Part shown: in pieces, positions 24,449 through 33,254 of the stretch
Layout of the letters: each line of letters opens with the position of its first letter
Numbering within the stretch: the first letter of the stretch is position 1
Assembly (NCBI RefSeq): GCF_019443985.1
Contig: NZ_CP049303.1
Coordinates: forward strand, 62,001-126,000
Length of the DNA: 64,000 nucleotides
From: Liquorilactobacillus hordei DSM 19519
Lineage (GTDB): Bacteria; Bacillota; Bacilli; Lactobacillales; Lactobacillaceae
Reading direction: 5' to 3'
The notes under the pieces: model-generated
Databases searched by the model: none
What the model was told of the DNA's origin: nothing
What the model saw: only the letters and a program-made list of their open reading frames with translations
Translations under genes and position numbers: made by a program

Positions 24449-27340
24449 TTACATTTTTGTAATATTTATAAAATGACTATATTTTATCGGTTCATCTAAC
24501 TTCAAATTCATCGAAACAACAGCTTTAGGTCGGTTACTACCTCGGCTAATCATTTGTTCTTTTACAGAATCTAAGACAACTTGAGCGCTGCCTAGATAGT
24601 AGAATTTCTTGCCCTCTGCATCATTTTTCTTAAGAAATAACTGTATTTGCACCTTAAACTTATCATTTTCATCTCGCTCCAGTAATTGCTGAACCTCTTT
24701 TGAATCAATGTGTCTTGGGCTTCTCGTGTACCATTTAATTAATCCAGTATTAAAGAATTCATTCTCGTAACGCGCACTTCGATTCTTTGCGGGATCATCC
24801 TTTTCATAGGTGATAAAGATAGGACATACATCCGTTCCCACCCGGTAACCATACATTGGAGCACTGACATCTTTTTTCCAATTTAAAAGTCGACAAACAT
24901 CTTTGCGAGAATACTTCTGATAGTATGTGAAGGGTTGTTCAGATTTAAAATTGGTTGCTTTATAAAGTCCAGTTGCAATGACATCCACAAATAAATTCTT
25001 AAAATCATTTGATTTTTGTAAACTTTCGCTAATTGCAGAATTTAACATGTACTCTCCATGTGAATGCTCCACAATAGCTTTTTTTCCATATTTCTCAGCC
25101 TTATTCTCCCTCCCAGATTTAATATCAAAAAAGTTCAGGCTCAAAATATCCTCAACCGATTGCATTACAGCTGCATCTAAATAGCAATTATTTTGTTGTA
25201 GGCTTTCTATGAAGTCCTCATCTTTCACCTTTTTTTCTAACAGCATCTTTAATAATAAGAGTTCATGTTTCCTCATCCCGTTAACTAATTCCTTAGTTAC
25301 AAAGCTCAATACTTGATCTTCGTACTCAGTTAATTCAACTTGTTCTTTCATTTTATACAAAAAGCTTGCGTAATTGTCGAGCTGGTTGTTTTCAGCAAAA
25401 ACTTCTGCATCAATGCCACCGTATTTTTGGAAATCCAGTAATAAAGGAATTCTGCCCAACTTTTGTTTAAGATCCTGATAGTCTGAACGTAAAGTTGCGA
25501 AAGCATCTAGTTTCGCAACTTGAATTGCATCATATATTTGTTGTCTTGCAACTTCTGTAAAATTAATAGTAGACAAGCCTAGAACTGGTTGTAATGTCAG
25601 GTCTGAACGGGCATTATCTTTGCTGCGTGAAATGTCTCCCGTTAATGCTGTAGGAATTAAATAATTATTCTTATAGTTTCCGATGAAATCAATAATTGTT
25701 AAAAACTCTTTACCAGCATACTTACGTAGTCCTCGGCCTAATTGTTGAATAAAGACAATACTAGATTGCGTGTTTCTGAGCATCACAACTTGATTTAGAC
25801 AGGGAATATCAATTCCTTCATTGAATATATCTACTGTCACGATATATTCGATTTGATCATGCTCAAGCTGAGCAACAACCTGATTGCGCCGCGCAATTGA
25901 ATCACTTCCATCTAAACTAATTGCTGGATGTCCATTCTTCGTCAAAAGCAGAGCGATTTCTTTTGACTCAAGTACATTACTACAAAAAACAAGTCCATGA
26001 ACTTGTTTACCTGAATATCCATAATATTCAAGTTGTTTTAGCACATAAGCAATACGTTCTTTTGCAACTAATAATCTTAGCGGTGCTTTATCATCGATTA
26101 ACTTACCATCATATTCATAATCTTGCAGTCCCACGTAATGAAATGGTGTCAGCATCCGCTCTTTCAAAGCATCTCGCAACCTAATCTCATAAGCAATATT
26201 ATAATCAAACAGTTGATAAATACTGAAGTCGTCTGTTCTCTCAGGTGTCGCTGTCATTCCTAAACAAAAAGCTGGGGTAAAATAATCTAAGATGCGACGA
26301 TATGTCTCAGACCCACTCCGATGTGCCTCATCAATCAATAGATAATCAAATTGATTTGGAGCAAAACTATTTAAAATATCTGTCTTGGAGAGTGTTTGCA
26401 AAGTCGCAAATAAATATTTGGCTTGTCTTTCATTCCGATTACCCGATAAGATTCCATAGTCACTATCTTTCCCACCCAATACACGCTTAAAACTATCAAG
26501 TGCCTTTTGTAGAATTTGTTCACGGTGAACTACAAATAACATCTTATTTGGATTAACTTGTTTTACATCAAGTGCAGCTAAAAATGTTTTCCCTGTACCA
26601 GTTGCAGAAATTACCAAACCTCTTCTTTCGTTTGTTGCACGCAACTTTGCTAATTCAATTAGTGCTTCTGTCTGCATCCTGTTAGGAACAATCTTTGATT
26701 TTTTTCTAACATCAATTGAGTCAATCATTGTGTGCGTTTTCTGGGCATCTTTATAGACATAACGGTATTCTTCAATCCATTGATTAGTGAGCTTGACTGC
26801 TTGTTGCCACTCAACATCAAATTGTTTCATAATCTGTTTAGTTACCGCACCCTCTTTGAGTGCTGAAAAATGCAGATTCCATTCGACGTTGCGCAGTAAT
26901 GCCGCCCGTGTCAAATTTGAGCTACCAATGATCATCGAATAGTAGTTATCATGTTCAAAAAGATAACCTTTAGCATGAAAGCCTTCTTGCGTAACAATTT
27001 TAACTGTGATATTTGGAATCTTAAGTAGTTCCTCAAAGGCCTTCGGCTGATTAAATGCCAAATAATTTGAAGTCAGAATTTTTCCCGAGATTCCCTTAAT
27101 CGCCAAATCAGCTAAAATTACCTTCAGCGGCGTTAATGCATCTTCAGTAATGAATGCCAGTGCAAAAGAAAAACTCCGACAAGTCTGTAATTCATACCTA
27201 ATATGTTCCCACATCGTGTCATTGGGTTGATTACTTACCAGTTGCGGTAGCAATTCACTAGTAGCCCCGGCTTGACTATCATCTAAGAATCCAACTGTTG
27301 CTGCCAGCAAAACATTCTGTTTGATCTCTTCATTATTCAT
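24449..27340 (-). CDS. PLD nuclease-SF2 helicase-DUF3427 protein
   Basis: Large 963-residue enzyme with domains in this order: a phospholipase D-type nuclease (HAKGYLFEH with H122 and K124, then GSSN near 139-142), a superfamily 2 helicase (Walker A SATGTGKT 245-252, DEAH box LLIDEAH 334-340, motif III-like GMTATPERTDDF, motif VI QQLGRGLRKY), a middle region, and a C-terminal DUF3427 region with a CRLLNWKKDVSAPMYGYRVG segment. Proteins of this architecture resemble restriction or repair helicases; a role in defence against foreign DNA or in processing damaged DNA is inferred. It overlaps the Nudix gene by 8 bases, so the two are translationally coupled. All expected motifs are intact. Confidence 0.85.
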   Translation of the reverse strand: MNNEEIKQNVLLAATVGFLDDSQAGATSELLPQLVSNQPNDTMWEHIRYELQTCRSFSFALAFITEDALTPLKVILADLAIKGISGKILTSNYLAFNQPKAFEELLKIPNITVKIVTQEGFHAKGYLFEHDNYYSMIIGSSNLTRAALLRNVEWNLHFSALKEGAVTKQIMKQFDVEWQQAVKLTNQWIEEYRYVYKDAQKTHTMIDSIDVRKKSKIVPNRMQTEALIELAKLRATNERRGLVISATGTGKTFLAALDVKQVNPNKMLFVVHREQILQKALDSFKRVLGGKDSDYGILSGNRNERQAKYLFATLQTLSKTDILNSFAPNQFDYLLIDEAHRSGSETYRRILDYFTPAFCLGMTATPERTDDFSIYQLFDYNIAYEIRLRDALKERMLTPFHYVGLQDYEYDGKLIDDKAPLRLLVAKERIAYVLKQLEYYGYSGKQVHGLVFCSNVLESKEIALLLTKNGHPAISLDGSDSIARRNQVVAQLEHDQIEYIVTVDIFNEGIDIPCLNQVVMLRNTQSSIVFIQQLGRGLRKYAGKEFLTIIDFIGNYKNNYLIPTALTGDISRSKDNARSDLTLQPVLGLSTINFTEVARQQIYDAIQVAKLDAFATLRSDYQDLKQKLGRIPLLLDFQKYGGIDAEVFAENNQLDNYASFLYKMKEQVELTEYEDQVLSFVTKELVNGMRKHELLLLKMLLEKKVKDEDFIESLQQNNCYLDAAVMQSVEDILSLNFFDIKSGRENKAEKYGKKAIVEHSHGEYMLNSAISESLQKSNDFKNLFVDVIATGLYKATNFKSEQPFTYYQKYSRKDVCRLLNWKKDVSAPMYGYRVGTDVCPIFITYEKDDPAKNRSARYENEFFNTGLIKWYTRSPRHIDSKEVQQLLERDENDKFKVQIQLFLKKNDAEGKKFYYLGSAQVVLDSVKEQMISRGSNRPKAVVSMNLKLDEPIKYSHFINITKM

Positions 27341-27746
27341 TAAATTCCACCTTGTTTAAATCCCATTGATTTAATCCATTGAGTACTTTTTGATTTGCAG
27401 GTAACCATTTTTTACTTGCTAATTGCGAAAATGATAGCCATGCGTATTCCTCGTAAATCTTAGGACTAATCATCTTATCTTTTAATTGTGCAAAGTAAAA
27501 ATGCAATTTTACATTACCAAATTCATATTGATATGTATACGCTGGTACTACCATTGGACCAATAGCAGCTTCTGCTCCAATTTCCTCCGTTACTTCTCGC
27601 TTTAGTGCTTGTTTTACTTCTTCGTTTTTTTCAACCTTACCACCTGGAAATTCCCAGTAACCTGCAAGACTCTTAGACCTTCTTTTACCGATAAGCATCT
27701 GCTTTTTCTCATTTAAAATCACTGCGCAGACAACCTCTATACTCAT
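27333..27746 (-). CDS. mutT: MutT-like Nudix hydrolase
   Basis: Nucleoside triphosphate diphosphatase of 137 residues. The Nudix box is complete: G-G-K-V-E-K-N-E-E ... REVTEEIGAE, matching GX5EX7REUXEEXGU, and FPGGKVE plus the preceding GKRRSKSLAGYWEF are typical of MutT enzymes that remove 8-oxo-dGTP or related nucleotides. First gene of a two-gene operon with the PLD-helicase gene. The pairing suggests joint action on oxidised nucleotides and the resulting DNA lesions, or on modified nucleotides during defence; this is inference. Confidence 0.87.
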   Translation of the reverse strand: MSIEVVCAVILNEKKQMLIGKRRSKSLAGYWEFPGGKVEKNEEVKQALKREVTEEIGAEAAIGPMVVPAYTYQYEFGNVKLHFYFAQLKDKMISPKIYEEYAWLSFSQLASKKWLPANQKVLNGLNQWDLNKVEFNE

Positions 27747-28017
27747 TTATTCTCACCTTAAATTCTGATAGTTTCTAATTGAATTACGTCTCTTTTTCCT
27801 AAACATAAAGATATTCTAATTTCATATTGCATAATATCATATTCCAAATAACAGTAGTTACAATAATAGTTTTCCCGTAACTAGACAAACAGACAGAATG
27901 TAGCCTAGAATTAAAGAAAGAACTCGTGCATTTAATATTTTTCTATAAAGCTTAAAATTACATGAAAAATTTGAATTTAGAACCCTAATTTATCCAGTCG
28001 TAAGGAGGAAAAAGTCA

Positions 28018-28614
28018 GTGTCTGCTTTTAAAAGTATTATGAGTTGGGTATGGCCTATCTTAGTTGGCTTGCTCATTGCTTTTGTCGTTAAGACCTTTTT
28101 ATTTAGCTTTGCCAATGTTGTTGGAGACTCCATGGCTCCTAATCTACAAGCAGGGGAACGAACTGCTTTATTAAAAGTCGCAAAAATCAAACGCGATTCA
28201 ATCATTATTTTCAATGCTTATGGTGTCGATACTCAGGAGCCTAATGTTACTCCTAAAACTAAATATGTTAAGCGGGTGATTGGGTTACCAGGTGATAAAA
28301 TCGAGTATAAAAATAATGGCAAATTATATGTAAATAATAAACTGGTTTCACAGTCATATATCTCTAAAAAGCAACAAAAAAGTGGGACATTAACACTTTC
28401 GACCGCTTTATCACCTGCTTCAGGAGTAACCTTAGGCACAAATAAGAGCTTTTTTGTTCCAAAAGGTAAGTATTTTGTTCTCGGTGATAATCGCAAAATC
28501 TCAAACGATAGCCGCTATTATGGCTTTGTCCCAAAAGAAAAAGTTCTTGGTGTAGTAAAAGCTTTTATTTGGAATAAACACCATAAGTTAATCAACTCTT
28601 TCAATAGTAATTAA
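28018..28614 (+). CDS. lepB: Signal peptidase I
   Basis: Membrane-bound protease that removes signal peptides from exported proteins. One N-terminal helix (about residues 10-30), catalytic Ser 38 in VVGDSMAPNL, general-base Lys 85 in YVKRVIGLPGD, and the GDNRKISNDSRYYG box are all present in 198 residues. The start is GTG 28018 with AAGGAGG 11 bases upstream. Divergent from mutT; no partner genes. Many lactobacilli carry more than one such enzyme, and this one may serve secreted proteins with ordinary signal peptides such as the UgpB-like receptor. Confidence 0.92.
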   Translation: MSAFKSIMSWVWPILVGLLIAFVVKTFLFSFANVVGDSMAPNLQAGERTALLKVAKIKRDSIIIFNAYGVDTQEPNVTPKTKYVKRVIGLPGDKIEYKNNGKLYVNNKLVSQSYISKKQQKSGTLTLSTALSPASGVTLGTNKSFFVPKGKYFVLGDNRKISNDSRYYGFVPKEKVLGVVKAFIWNKHHKLINSFNSN

Positions 28615-28618
28615 CCAG

Positions 28619-28996
28619 CTAAGATTTCTTATAACTATCTTGCAACTGTGCATAATATCTTTTTTTATTCTGTAAGAAGTCAATGTGTGTCTGAATTTCC
28701 TGTTGCTGTGCATGCAATATTTGTTCTTGTTGTTCCAAGATACTTATTCTTTCCTTAACTGTTTCATCTCCTTGTTCTCGTAGCTTAGAATATTCAATAA
28801 TTTTTGCCAATGGCATTCCAGTTGCCTTTGCGCGGCTAATAAATTCAATCCATCGCAAGTCTTTGTCCTTAAAAACACGGTAGTTATTATCATTGCGTGC
28901 AGGTTTCAGAAGACCTAAGTCCTCATAATAGCGTAATATTGGAATTGAAAGCCCCGTTATACTTGAAATTTCAGAGATTTTATATGTTTTAATCAT
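28619..28996 (-). CDS. MerR-family transcriptional regulator
   Basis: Activator-repressor of 125 residues: MerR-type helix-turn-helix and wing at residues 1-70 (YKISEISSITGLSIPILRYYEDLGLLKPAR, NNYRVFKDKDLRWIEF), then a dimerisation coiled coil (ISILEQQEQILHAQQQEIQ). No cysteine cluster for metals, so it belongs to the small-molecule or redox-responsive MerR group common in lactobacilli. It is divergent from a carboxymuconolactone-decarboxylase-like gene, and the promoter between them has the MerR hallmark (see 29024-29054). Ends 4 bases after the lepB stop on the opposite strand. Confidence 0.88.
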   Translation of the reverse strand: MIKTYKISEISSITGLSIPILRYYEDLGLLKPARNDNNYRVFKDKDLRWIEFISRAKATGMPLAKIIEYSKLREQGDETVKERISILEQQEQILHAQQQEIQTHIDFLQNKKRYYAQLQDSYKKS

Positions 28997-29023
28997 CTTA
29001 TAACTTCCTTTTAAAAATTCTAC

Positions 29024-29054
29024 TTGCTATCAAGTCAACTTGATAGTTTATAGT
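29024..29054 (+). promoter_or_regulatory. MerR-controlled promoter with 19-bp spacer and dyad
   Basis: TTGCTA (29024-29029), 19-base spacer, TATAGT (29049-29054). Inside the over-long spacer lies the perfect dyad CTATCAAGT-CA-ACTTGATAG (29027-29046). Over-long spacers bridged by a dyad are the signature of promoters that MerR proteins activate by untwisting DNA. Confidence 0.85.
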
Positions 29055-29083
29055 GATTTTATCACATAGAAGGAGGAATTATT

Positions 29084-29449
29084 TTGGATAAATATGAAAA
29101 TGGATTACAGATACGCGAGGAAGTTATTGGACGAAAAGCAAGCCAGTTAGTAACGGACAGCTTAGCAGACATTGCTCCTATTCTAAACCAAAAAACACTT
29201 TTGGCTTTTGATGAAGCAAAAACCCGAGGTATCTTAGATATGAAGCAGCGAGAAATGATTACAATTACTACATTACTGACACAAGGTGATACACCCAGCC
29301 AGCTTCGCATCCATATTCAAGGTGCCCTAAATGTAGGAATGACACGTGATGAAATAATCGAAACTTTCGTTCATTGCTTACCTTATGTTGGTTTTCCGAG
29401 AGTACTAAATGCAGTTTCAGTTGCTAGAGAGGTTTTTAATAAAGATTAA
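29084..29449 (+). CDS. Carboxymuconolactone decarboxylase family protein
   Basis: Alpha-helical protein of 121 residues in the CMD/AhpD-like superfamily (KTRGILDMKQREMITITTLLTQGD, LRIHIQGALNVGMTRDEIIETFVHCLPYVGFP). The AhpD-type CxxC redox pair is absent; the family position holds IHIQGAL, so a peroxidase-reductase role is not supported and it is closer to gamma-carboxymuconolactone decarboxylase-like proteins. Start TTG 29084 with AGGAGG 7 bases upstream. Presumed target of the divergent MerR regulator, an arrangement common in lactobacilli. Confidence 0.85.
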   Translation: MDKYENGLQIREEVIGRKASQLVTDSLADIAPILNQKTLLAFDEAKTRGILDMKQREMITITTLLTQGDTPSQLRIHIQGALNVGMTRDEIIETFVHCLPYVGFPRVLNAVSVAREVFNKD

Positions 29450-29477
29450 AAAAGTGATAAAAGACTGAACCAAAGTG

Positions 29478-29532
29478 AAACACCCCATAATATCTAGATC
29501 TCAAAAAATCTAATTATTATGGGGTGTTTTTT
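29478..29532. terminator. Bidirectional rho-independent terminator
   Basis: AAACACCCCATAATA (29478-29492) pairs with TATTATGGGGTGTTTTTT (29515-29532) around a 22-base loop. It lies between the convergent CMD gene and the split-barrel membrane protein gene. Confidence 0.9.
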
Positions 29533-29598
29533 ATAAGCAAATATATAAATAAATTTAAAGTTCATGCTATTTTTTTGAATTTCAAATAGATCTTTAGA

Positions 29599-30225
29599 TT
29601 ATGAAAATGTTACTACTAATGGACTAGATTGAAATGATTCAATTAAAGCCGAGTGAATAGTTAATTTGATAATAACATTATTCTTGAGATCTTCGGATAG
29701 TTCTTTTATCTCTGGATGGATAGCCATTTCGGTAAGCATTTCATTACCCTCAATAATTTCTGGCTTAATATTATTTGAGCTAATTCTTATTCCTGTTTTC
29801 CTATCAAACCAAGTTGTGATTGCTGCGGCTTTATTTTGAATAATATTCCTAACACGGTTTGTCTTACTATCAGTCATGATATAGAAAATATTATCCTCTG
29901 TTCTTGACTGCTTAAAAGTAATGACACTTGAAGTTACTCTATTATTTTCGGAAACCGTGGATAAAACAATGATATTATCCAATTTACTCAAAGCATTATT
30001 AAATTCACTATTACTTTTAGAATTTCCATTCTTACTAAACTTTTTACGTTGTTTAAGAATTGTCAGTAAAGTTAGAGGGATTACTAAAATAATATAACCT
30101 ACCACAGATAAGGCAAGGGATTGTACGAAGTATCCTTTAATGTCCAAGTAAGAAACCACCAACATTGCTATAAAAATTGTCAGTAAAAATATTAAAAATA
30201 ACTGGATAAATCTTTTGGCGTACAT
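29599..30225 (-). CDS. Membrane-anchored pyridoxamine-5'-phosphate-oxidase-like (split-barrel) protein
   Basis: Two hydrophobic helices at about residues 8-28 and 34-57, then a 150-residue domain with the FMN-binding split-barrel pattern (LDNIIVLSTVSENNRVTSSVITF, NIFYIMTDSKTNRVRNIIQN, AAITTWFDRKTGIRIS). Split-barrel proteins of this sort bind flavin or similar cofactors and act in stress protection; the enzymatic activity is not known. A membrane tether on such a domain is uncommon. Single gene with a modest AGGTGAT site before the ATG. Confidence 0.72.
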   Translation of the reverse strand: MYAKRFIQLFLIFLLTIFIAMLVVSYLDIKGYFVQSLALSVVGYIILVIPLTLLTILKQRKKFSKNGNSKSNSEFNNALSKLDNIIVLSTVSENNRVTSSVITFKQSRTEDNIFYIMTDSKTNRVRNIIQNKAAAITTWFDRKTGIRISSNNIKPEIIEGNEMLTEMAIHPEIKELSEDLKNNVIIKLTIHSALIESFQSSPLVVTFS

Positions 30226-30352
30226 CTTATATCACCTCCCATTTTTTAATTGGACTCAAACTTATCAGAATTAAATATAGAAAATATCGAAGTATCTTTG
30301 TCTATTTTAACATCAATTATGTTCAATAAATTAATTGTATTTAAACAAAGAG

Positions 30353-31546
30353 TCATTCCTTATTTAATGGTGAAAATTTAGCCCCTACCCCTGTTAAAGT
30401 TCGCAAACTACCTGCCAATAAAATAACTGTAAACATTGATTGACCATGTGCCAGTAACATCCCACCAAACCATGACCCAACAGGAATTGAAGCATATGAA
30501 ACCATGCGTGTAACTGAAACAACTCTTCCCAAAATCTGTTTTGGAACTGTCCTTTGTCTTAAAGTAAAGTAAGTAATGACATTAATTGTTCCAAAAAAGC
30601 TAATAATACCTAAGATAATACCAATATAAAGATAGTTAGTACTTGCTAGTAAGAGTAAAGTGCTCAAACCAGCAAAAATAGTGCTAAATGATAATAAAAC
30701 ACCCGCTTTAAAATGATTGACAATCCTGCTGCCAACCATTCCAGCAATTAAAGAACCAATGCCTCCGATTGACATCGTTAGAGTTGCCTCAAAAAGTGGA
30801 TAATTCAATAGCTTAGTCATATAGTAAATAAAGTTTGCTTCAAACATATTCAATGCAAAGTTAGTAAAAAGAAACATAACTGAACCACTAAAAATTACTT
30901 TTTCGCGCAAACTATAGCTAGCTCCTTCAATAACATCAGTAATTAACTGCTTAATTACAAGTCCATTCTGAACTGTTTTACCTGTAATTCTTGGAAGTCG
31001 CGTCAATATTACTGCAGTTAGTAAAAACGAAAAAAGATCAATCCACAAGGCATTATAGTCACCCAATAATGTTACCAGTGATCCACCCATTAATGGGCCC
31101 ATGATTGATAATGTATTATCAATTGTCTGAATAGTTGCATTGGCTTCAGCGAATTTTTTATCTTCCACTATTTCTGGAATGATACTCTGAAAGCTCGGAT
31201 GGATTAATGGATCAATGGACGATAAAACAAAAACTGCCGAGTATAAGAGAACAAAATTAATCTGTTTTTCCATTAAAATGAACAACAATACTGGCACAAC
31301 CAATGCAGCAAACATATTTCCAATTATCAGAATTTTCTTTTTAGCATAATTGTCAGCCAGACTACCACCCAATAATGAAAAAATAATCCACGGAATAAAC
31401 GAGACACCAAAGGTAGTAGCCGCATGATAAGCAGAACCCGTTTTGGAAAGAATAATAATAGGTAATGCTAGCCGATATAACCAATCTCCAATCGACGAAA
31501 TTAAAAAGGCTATACAAAGATAATTAAAATTAACCCGAATTGCTAG
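30353..31546 (-). pseudogene. MFS efflux transporter lacking its start
   Basis: Twelve-helix MFS protein of the MFS_3/MdtH-like drug export type (IGDWLYRLALPIIIL, GGSLADNYAKKKILIIGN, SIDPLIHPSFQSIIPEIV, NATIQTIDNTLSIMGPLMGG). The homologous frame runs upstream from the internal ATG at 31372 for a further 58 codons (FLISSIGDWLYRLALP...) with no ATG, GTG or TTG start before a stop at 31547-31549. The break falls inside an 18-bp perfect inverted repeat (31532-31581), so the first roughly ten codons and the promoter have been replaced. Starting at 31372 would lose the first helix and half the second, so function is unlikely. Confidence 0.7.
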
Positions 31547-31581
31547 TTAATTTCATTGGAAAATAACTAGCAATTCGGGTT
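31532..31581. repeat. 18-bp perfect inverted repeat at a deletion junction
   Basis: AACCCGAATTGCTAGTTA (31532-31549) and its exact complement (31564-31581) flank a 14-base loop. There is no long T-run on either side, so a simple terminator is not certain. It marks the place where the MFS gene on one strand and a regulator-like remnant on the other both lose their 5' ends. Confidence 0.8.
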
Positions 31582-31582
31582 T

Positions 31583-31870
31583 AATAAGGCATATACATTA
31601 GTCAATCATCTGGAAAATTATTTTGGTAATCGTAATAAAGATTACTACCACAAAACACGTCTTTTTAATTTAAAAGAACTAACCTTGTATTTACTAGGAC
31701 AAAAAGAAGCTGGTCTTAAATTACTAAAAAAAGCTAATTTAATTACTTTCTTAACGGATCACGAGGTAAGTTTCCTAAAAAATGAAAAAATATACCTTGC
31801 GAAGTATCTAACTGCACAAGAACTAACTGAAGTTTTTGACTTCTCACAGATTTCTTACCTGAAAGAGTAG
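31583..31870 (+). pseudogene. C-terminal remnant of a helical regulator (possibly Rgg/XRE-TPR type)
   Basis: Open frame that starts straight after the inverted repeat with no start codon: AYTLVNHLENYFGNRNKDYY, then FNLKELTLYLLGQKEAGLKL and a helical tail ending FDFSQISYLKE. The amphipathic-helix pattern and the LYLLGQKEAG turn resemble the C-terminal repeats of Rgg/MutR- or XRE-TPR-type regulators, but identity is weak. Any N-terminal DNA-binding domain is missing. Convergent with the TetR remnant, whose stop lies 4 bases away. Confidence 0.4.
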
Positions 31871-31873
31871 TTA

Positions 31874-32427
31874 CTACTTATTCATCTGAAATGCAATTTC
31901 CTTCAATGCACCATTTAGCGCTTCACTGATTTGCTGTGGATTCTCAGGCAAGTTGTCCTTAAAAAGGGTATCTAAGAGTACACAAAATCCACCAATTGAG
32001 TAGATAATTGCGTAATAATATTGACTATCTGACTTTTTTGTCTCCACGGAACTCTGATGTCCAAAAGCATATCTGCAATCTTTGAAATATGACGAGTTAG
32101 TAGTGGAACAAGTAAATTATTGCGGGCTAGTATCACTACTCTCTGGCGATGTGGCCAAAGAAAGTTGATAACACGTCTAGAGATATCTTCTGGTTTCATT
32201 GGTAACCCTAATAAATACTTCTGATAACTATTTAAATATTTTGCTAACATTTCATCCAAAATAGATGTCTTACTACCAAAATATCGATAATAGGTTCTTC
32301 GTGAATATCCCGATTCCAAAGTTAACTGCTTGATTGTAGTGTCTTCGAATTGTTCATGCTCAAGCAAACAAAATAATGCATCAACGAACGCGTTTTTTGA
32401 TTGCTCAATCATCTTATCTCTAGTCAT
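31874..32427 (-). pseudogene. TetR-family regulator with a frameshift
   Basis: Residues 1-55 are a TetR helix-turn-helix (AFVDALFCLLEHEQFEDTTI, LTLESGYSRRTYYRYFGSK). The first frame runs to a stop at 31972, but after about residue 128 the family C-terminus continues in another frame as SVETKKSDSQYYYAIIYSIG and FCVLLDTLFKDNLPENPQ, ending KEIAFQMNK at 31874. One indel around 32045-32060 in a region with an A-run explains both halves. If this is not a sequencing error the gene makes a truncated protein with the DNA-binding domain intact. Divergent from the HXXEE gene, which also has a frameshift. Confidence 0.75.
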
Positions 32428-32518
32428 GGCACAATCTCCCTTTTTTATGGCACATACGTTACTTATATTTATTATGCATGAAAATCATAATACACTACAA
32501 GTATAGGAGGTTAACAAA

Positions 32519-33005
32519 ATGACAATCTGGTCTTCGTACTGGTTATTACCATTATTATTTATGTTTCATGATTTTGAAAAATTGGTTTTTGTACCCTATT
32601 GGCTGCAAAGAAACGATCCTACTATTTATGGTCGAACCTTATTTGGTGGAGTTAAACGTTCAGACATCTTATCTGCTGGGATTTGGGAAGAGTTATGTAT
32701 TTACTTAGCACTCTCTGCCAGCGCGTACTGGTTCAATTATCCGCTCTTAATAATTGCTGCCAACGCTACCATATCTCTTTCATCTCATAATGCACATCGG
32801 CTTTTCGCTGATTAAACACACATATGTCCCTGGCGTTGTAACAGCCCTTATTGAAATTCCTGTGACCATTGCCTATTTACTTATTCTAATTGAACTAACA
32901 TACTCACCGTTTTGGCAATGGCTACTTGTTATCTTTATAATGTTTGGTTTCTTCATAGGTAATCTCAAACTTATCCATCGGCTAATGGCCAAAGTAAATA
33001 AGTGA
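32519..33005 (+). pseudogene. HXXEE-domain membrane protein with a frameshift
   Basis: Membrane protein of the HXXEE family (unknown function). The first frame starts at ATG 32519 with AGGAGG upstream and carries the conserved HDFEK motif (MFHDFEKLVFVPYWLQ) and GIWEELCIYLALSAS, then stops at 32815. The family C-terminus continues in another frame from about 32754: LPYLFHLIMHIGFSLIKHTY, PGVVTALIEIPVTIAYLL, ending at 33005. A single indel near 32755-32770 separates them. HXXEE and TetR genes are found side by side in relatives, so this was probably a regulator-target pair. Confidence 0.75.
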
Positions 33006-33133
33006 TGTGTTTTAAAAAACTTGGGCATGCAAACTGGTTCTTAGAACTCTCGCCTAAATTCAAGTTGTTCATCGTAAAAATCGAATATAAATAAAGGCAG
33101 TATTAATGTCCTTCCTTTTTTACCTAAAAAAGA

Positions 33134-33139
33134 TATAAT
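33134..33139 (+). promoter_or_regulatory. -10 box of the small peptide gene
   Basis: Perfect TATAAT 25 bases upstream of the peptide ATG. The matching -35 is poor (CTTCCT-like), so the promoter may be weak or activator-dependent. Confidence 0.5.
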
Positions 33140-33163
33140 TACTAAAAAGGGGGATTTGCCGTT

Positions 33164-33250
33164 ATGAGTGAAATTATTAACTTAATTGGTTCTTTAATCG
33201 GTTCCTTTGCGAGTGGCTTGATGACTAAAATACATGGTGAAGAAAAATAA
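33164..33250 (+). CDS. 28-residue amphipathic peptide, PSM/bacteriocin-like
   Basis: Small gene with AAAAGGGGG 7 bases before the ATG. The product begins MSEIINLIGSLIGSF and ends MTKIHGEEK. Hydrophobic residues at i, i+3/i+4 spacing (I, I, L, I, L, I, F, L, M, I) with Gly/Ser between would give an amphipathic or membrane-active helix, with charges confined to the ends. It resembles phenol-soluble modulins, leaderless bacteriocins or small membrane toxins in size and composition, but no family is recognised. Followed directly by copy D of the intergenic repeat, whose hairpin would terminate it. Confidence 0.5.
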   Translation: MSEIINLIGSLIGSFASGLMTKIHGEEK

Positions 33251-33254
33251 AGGG

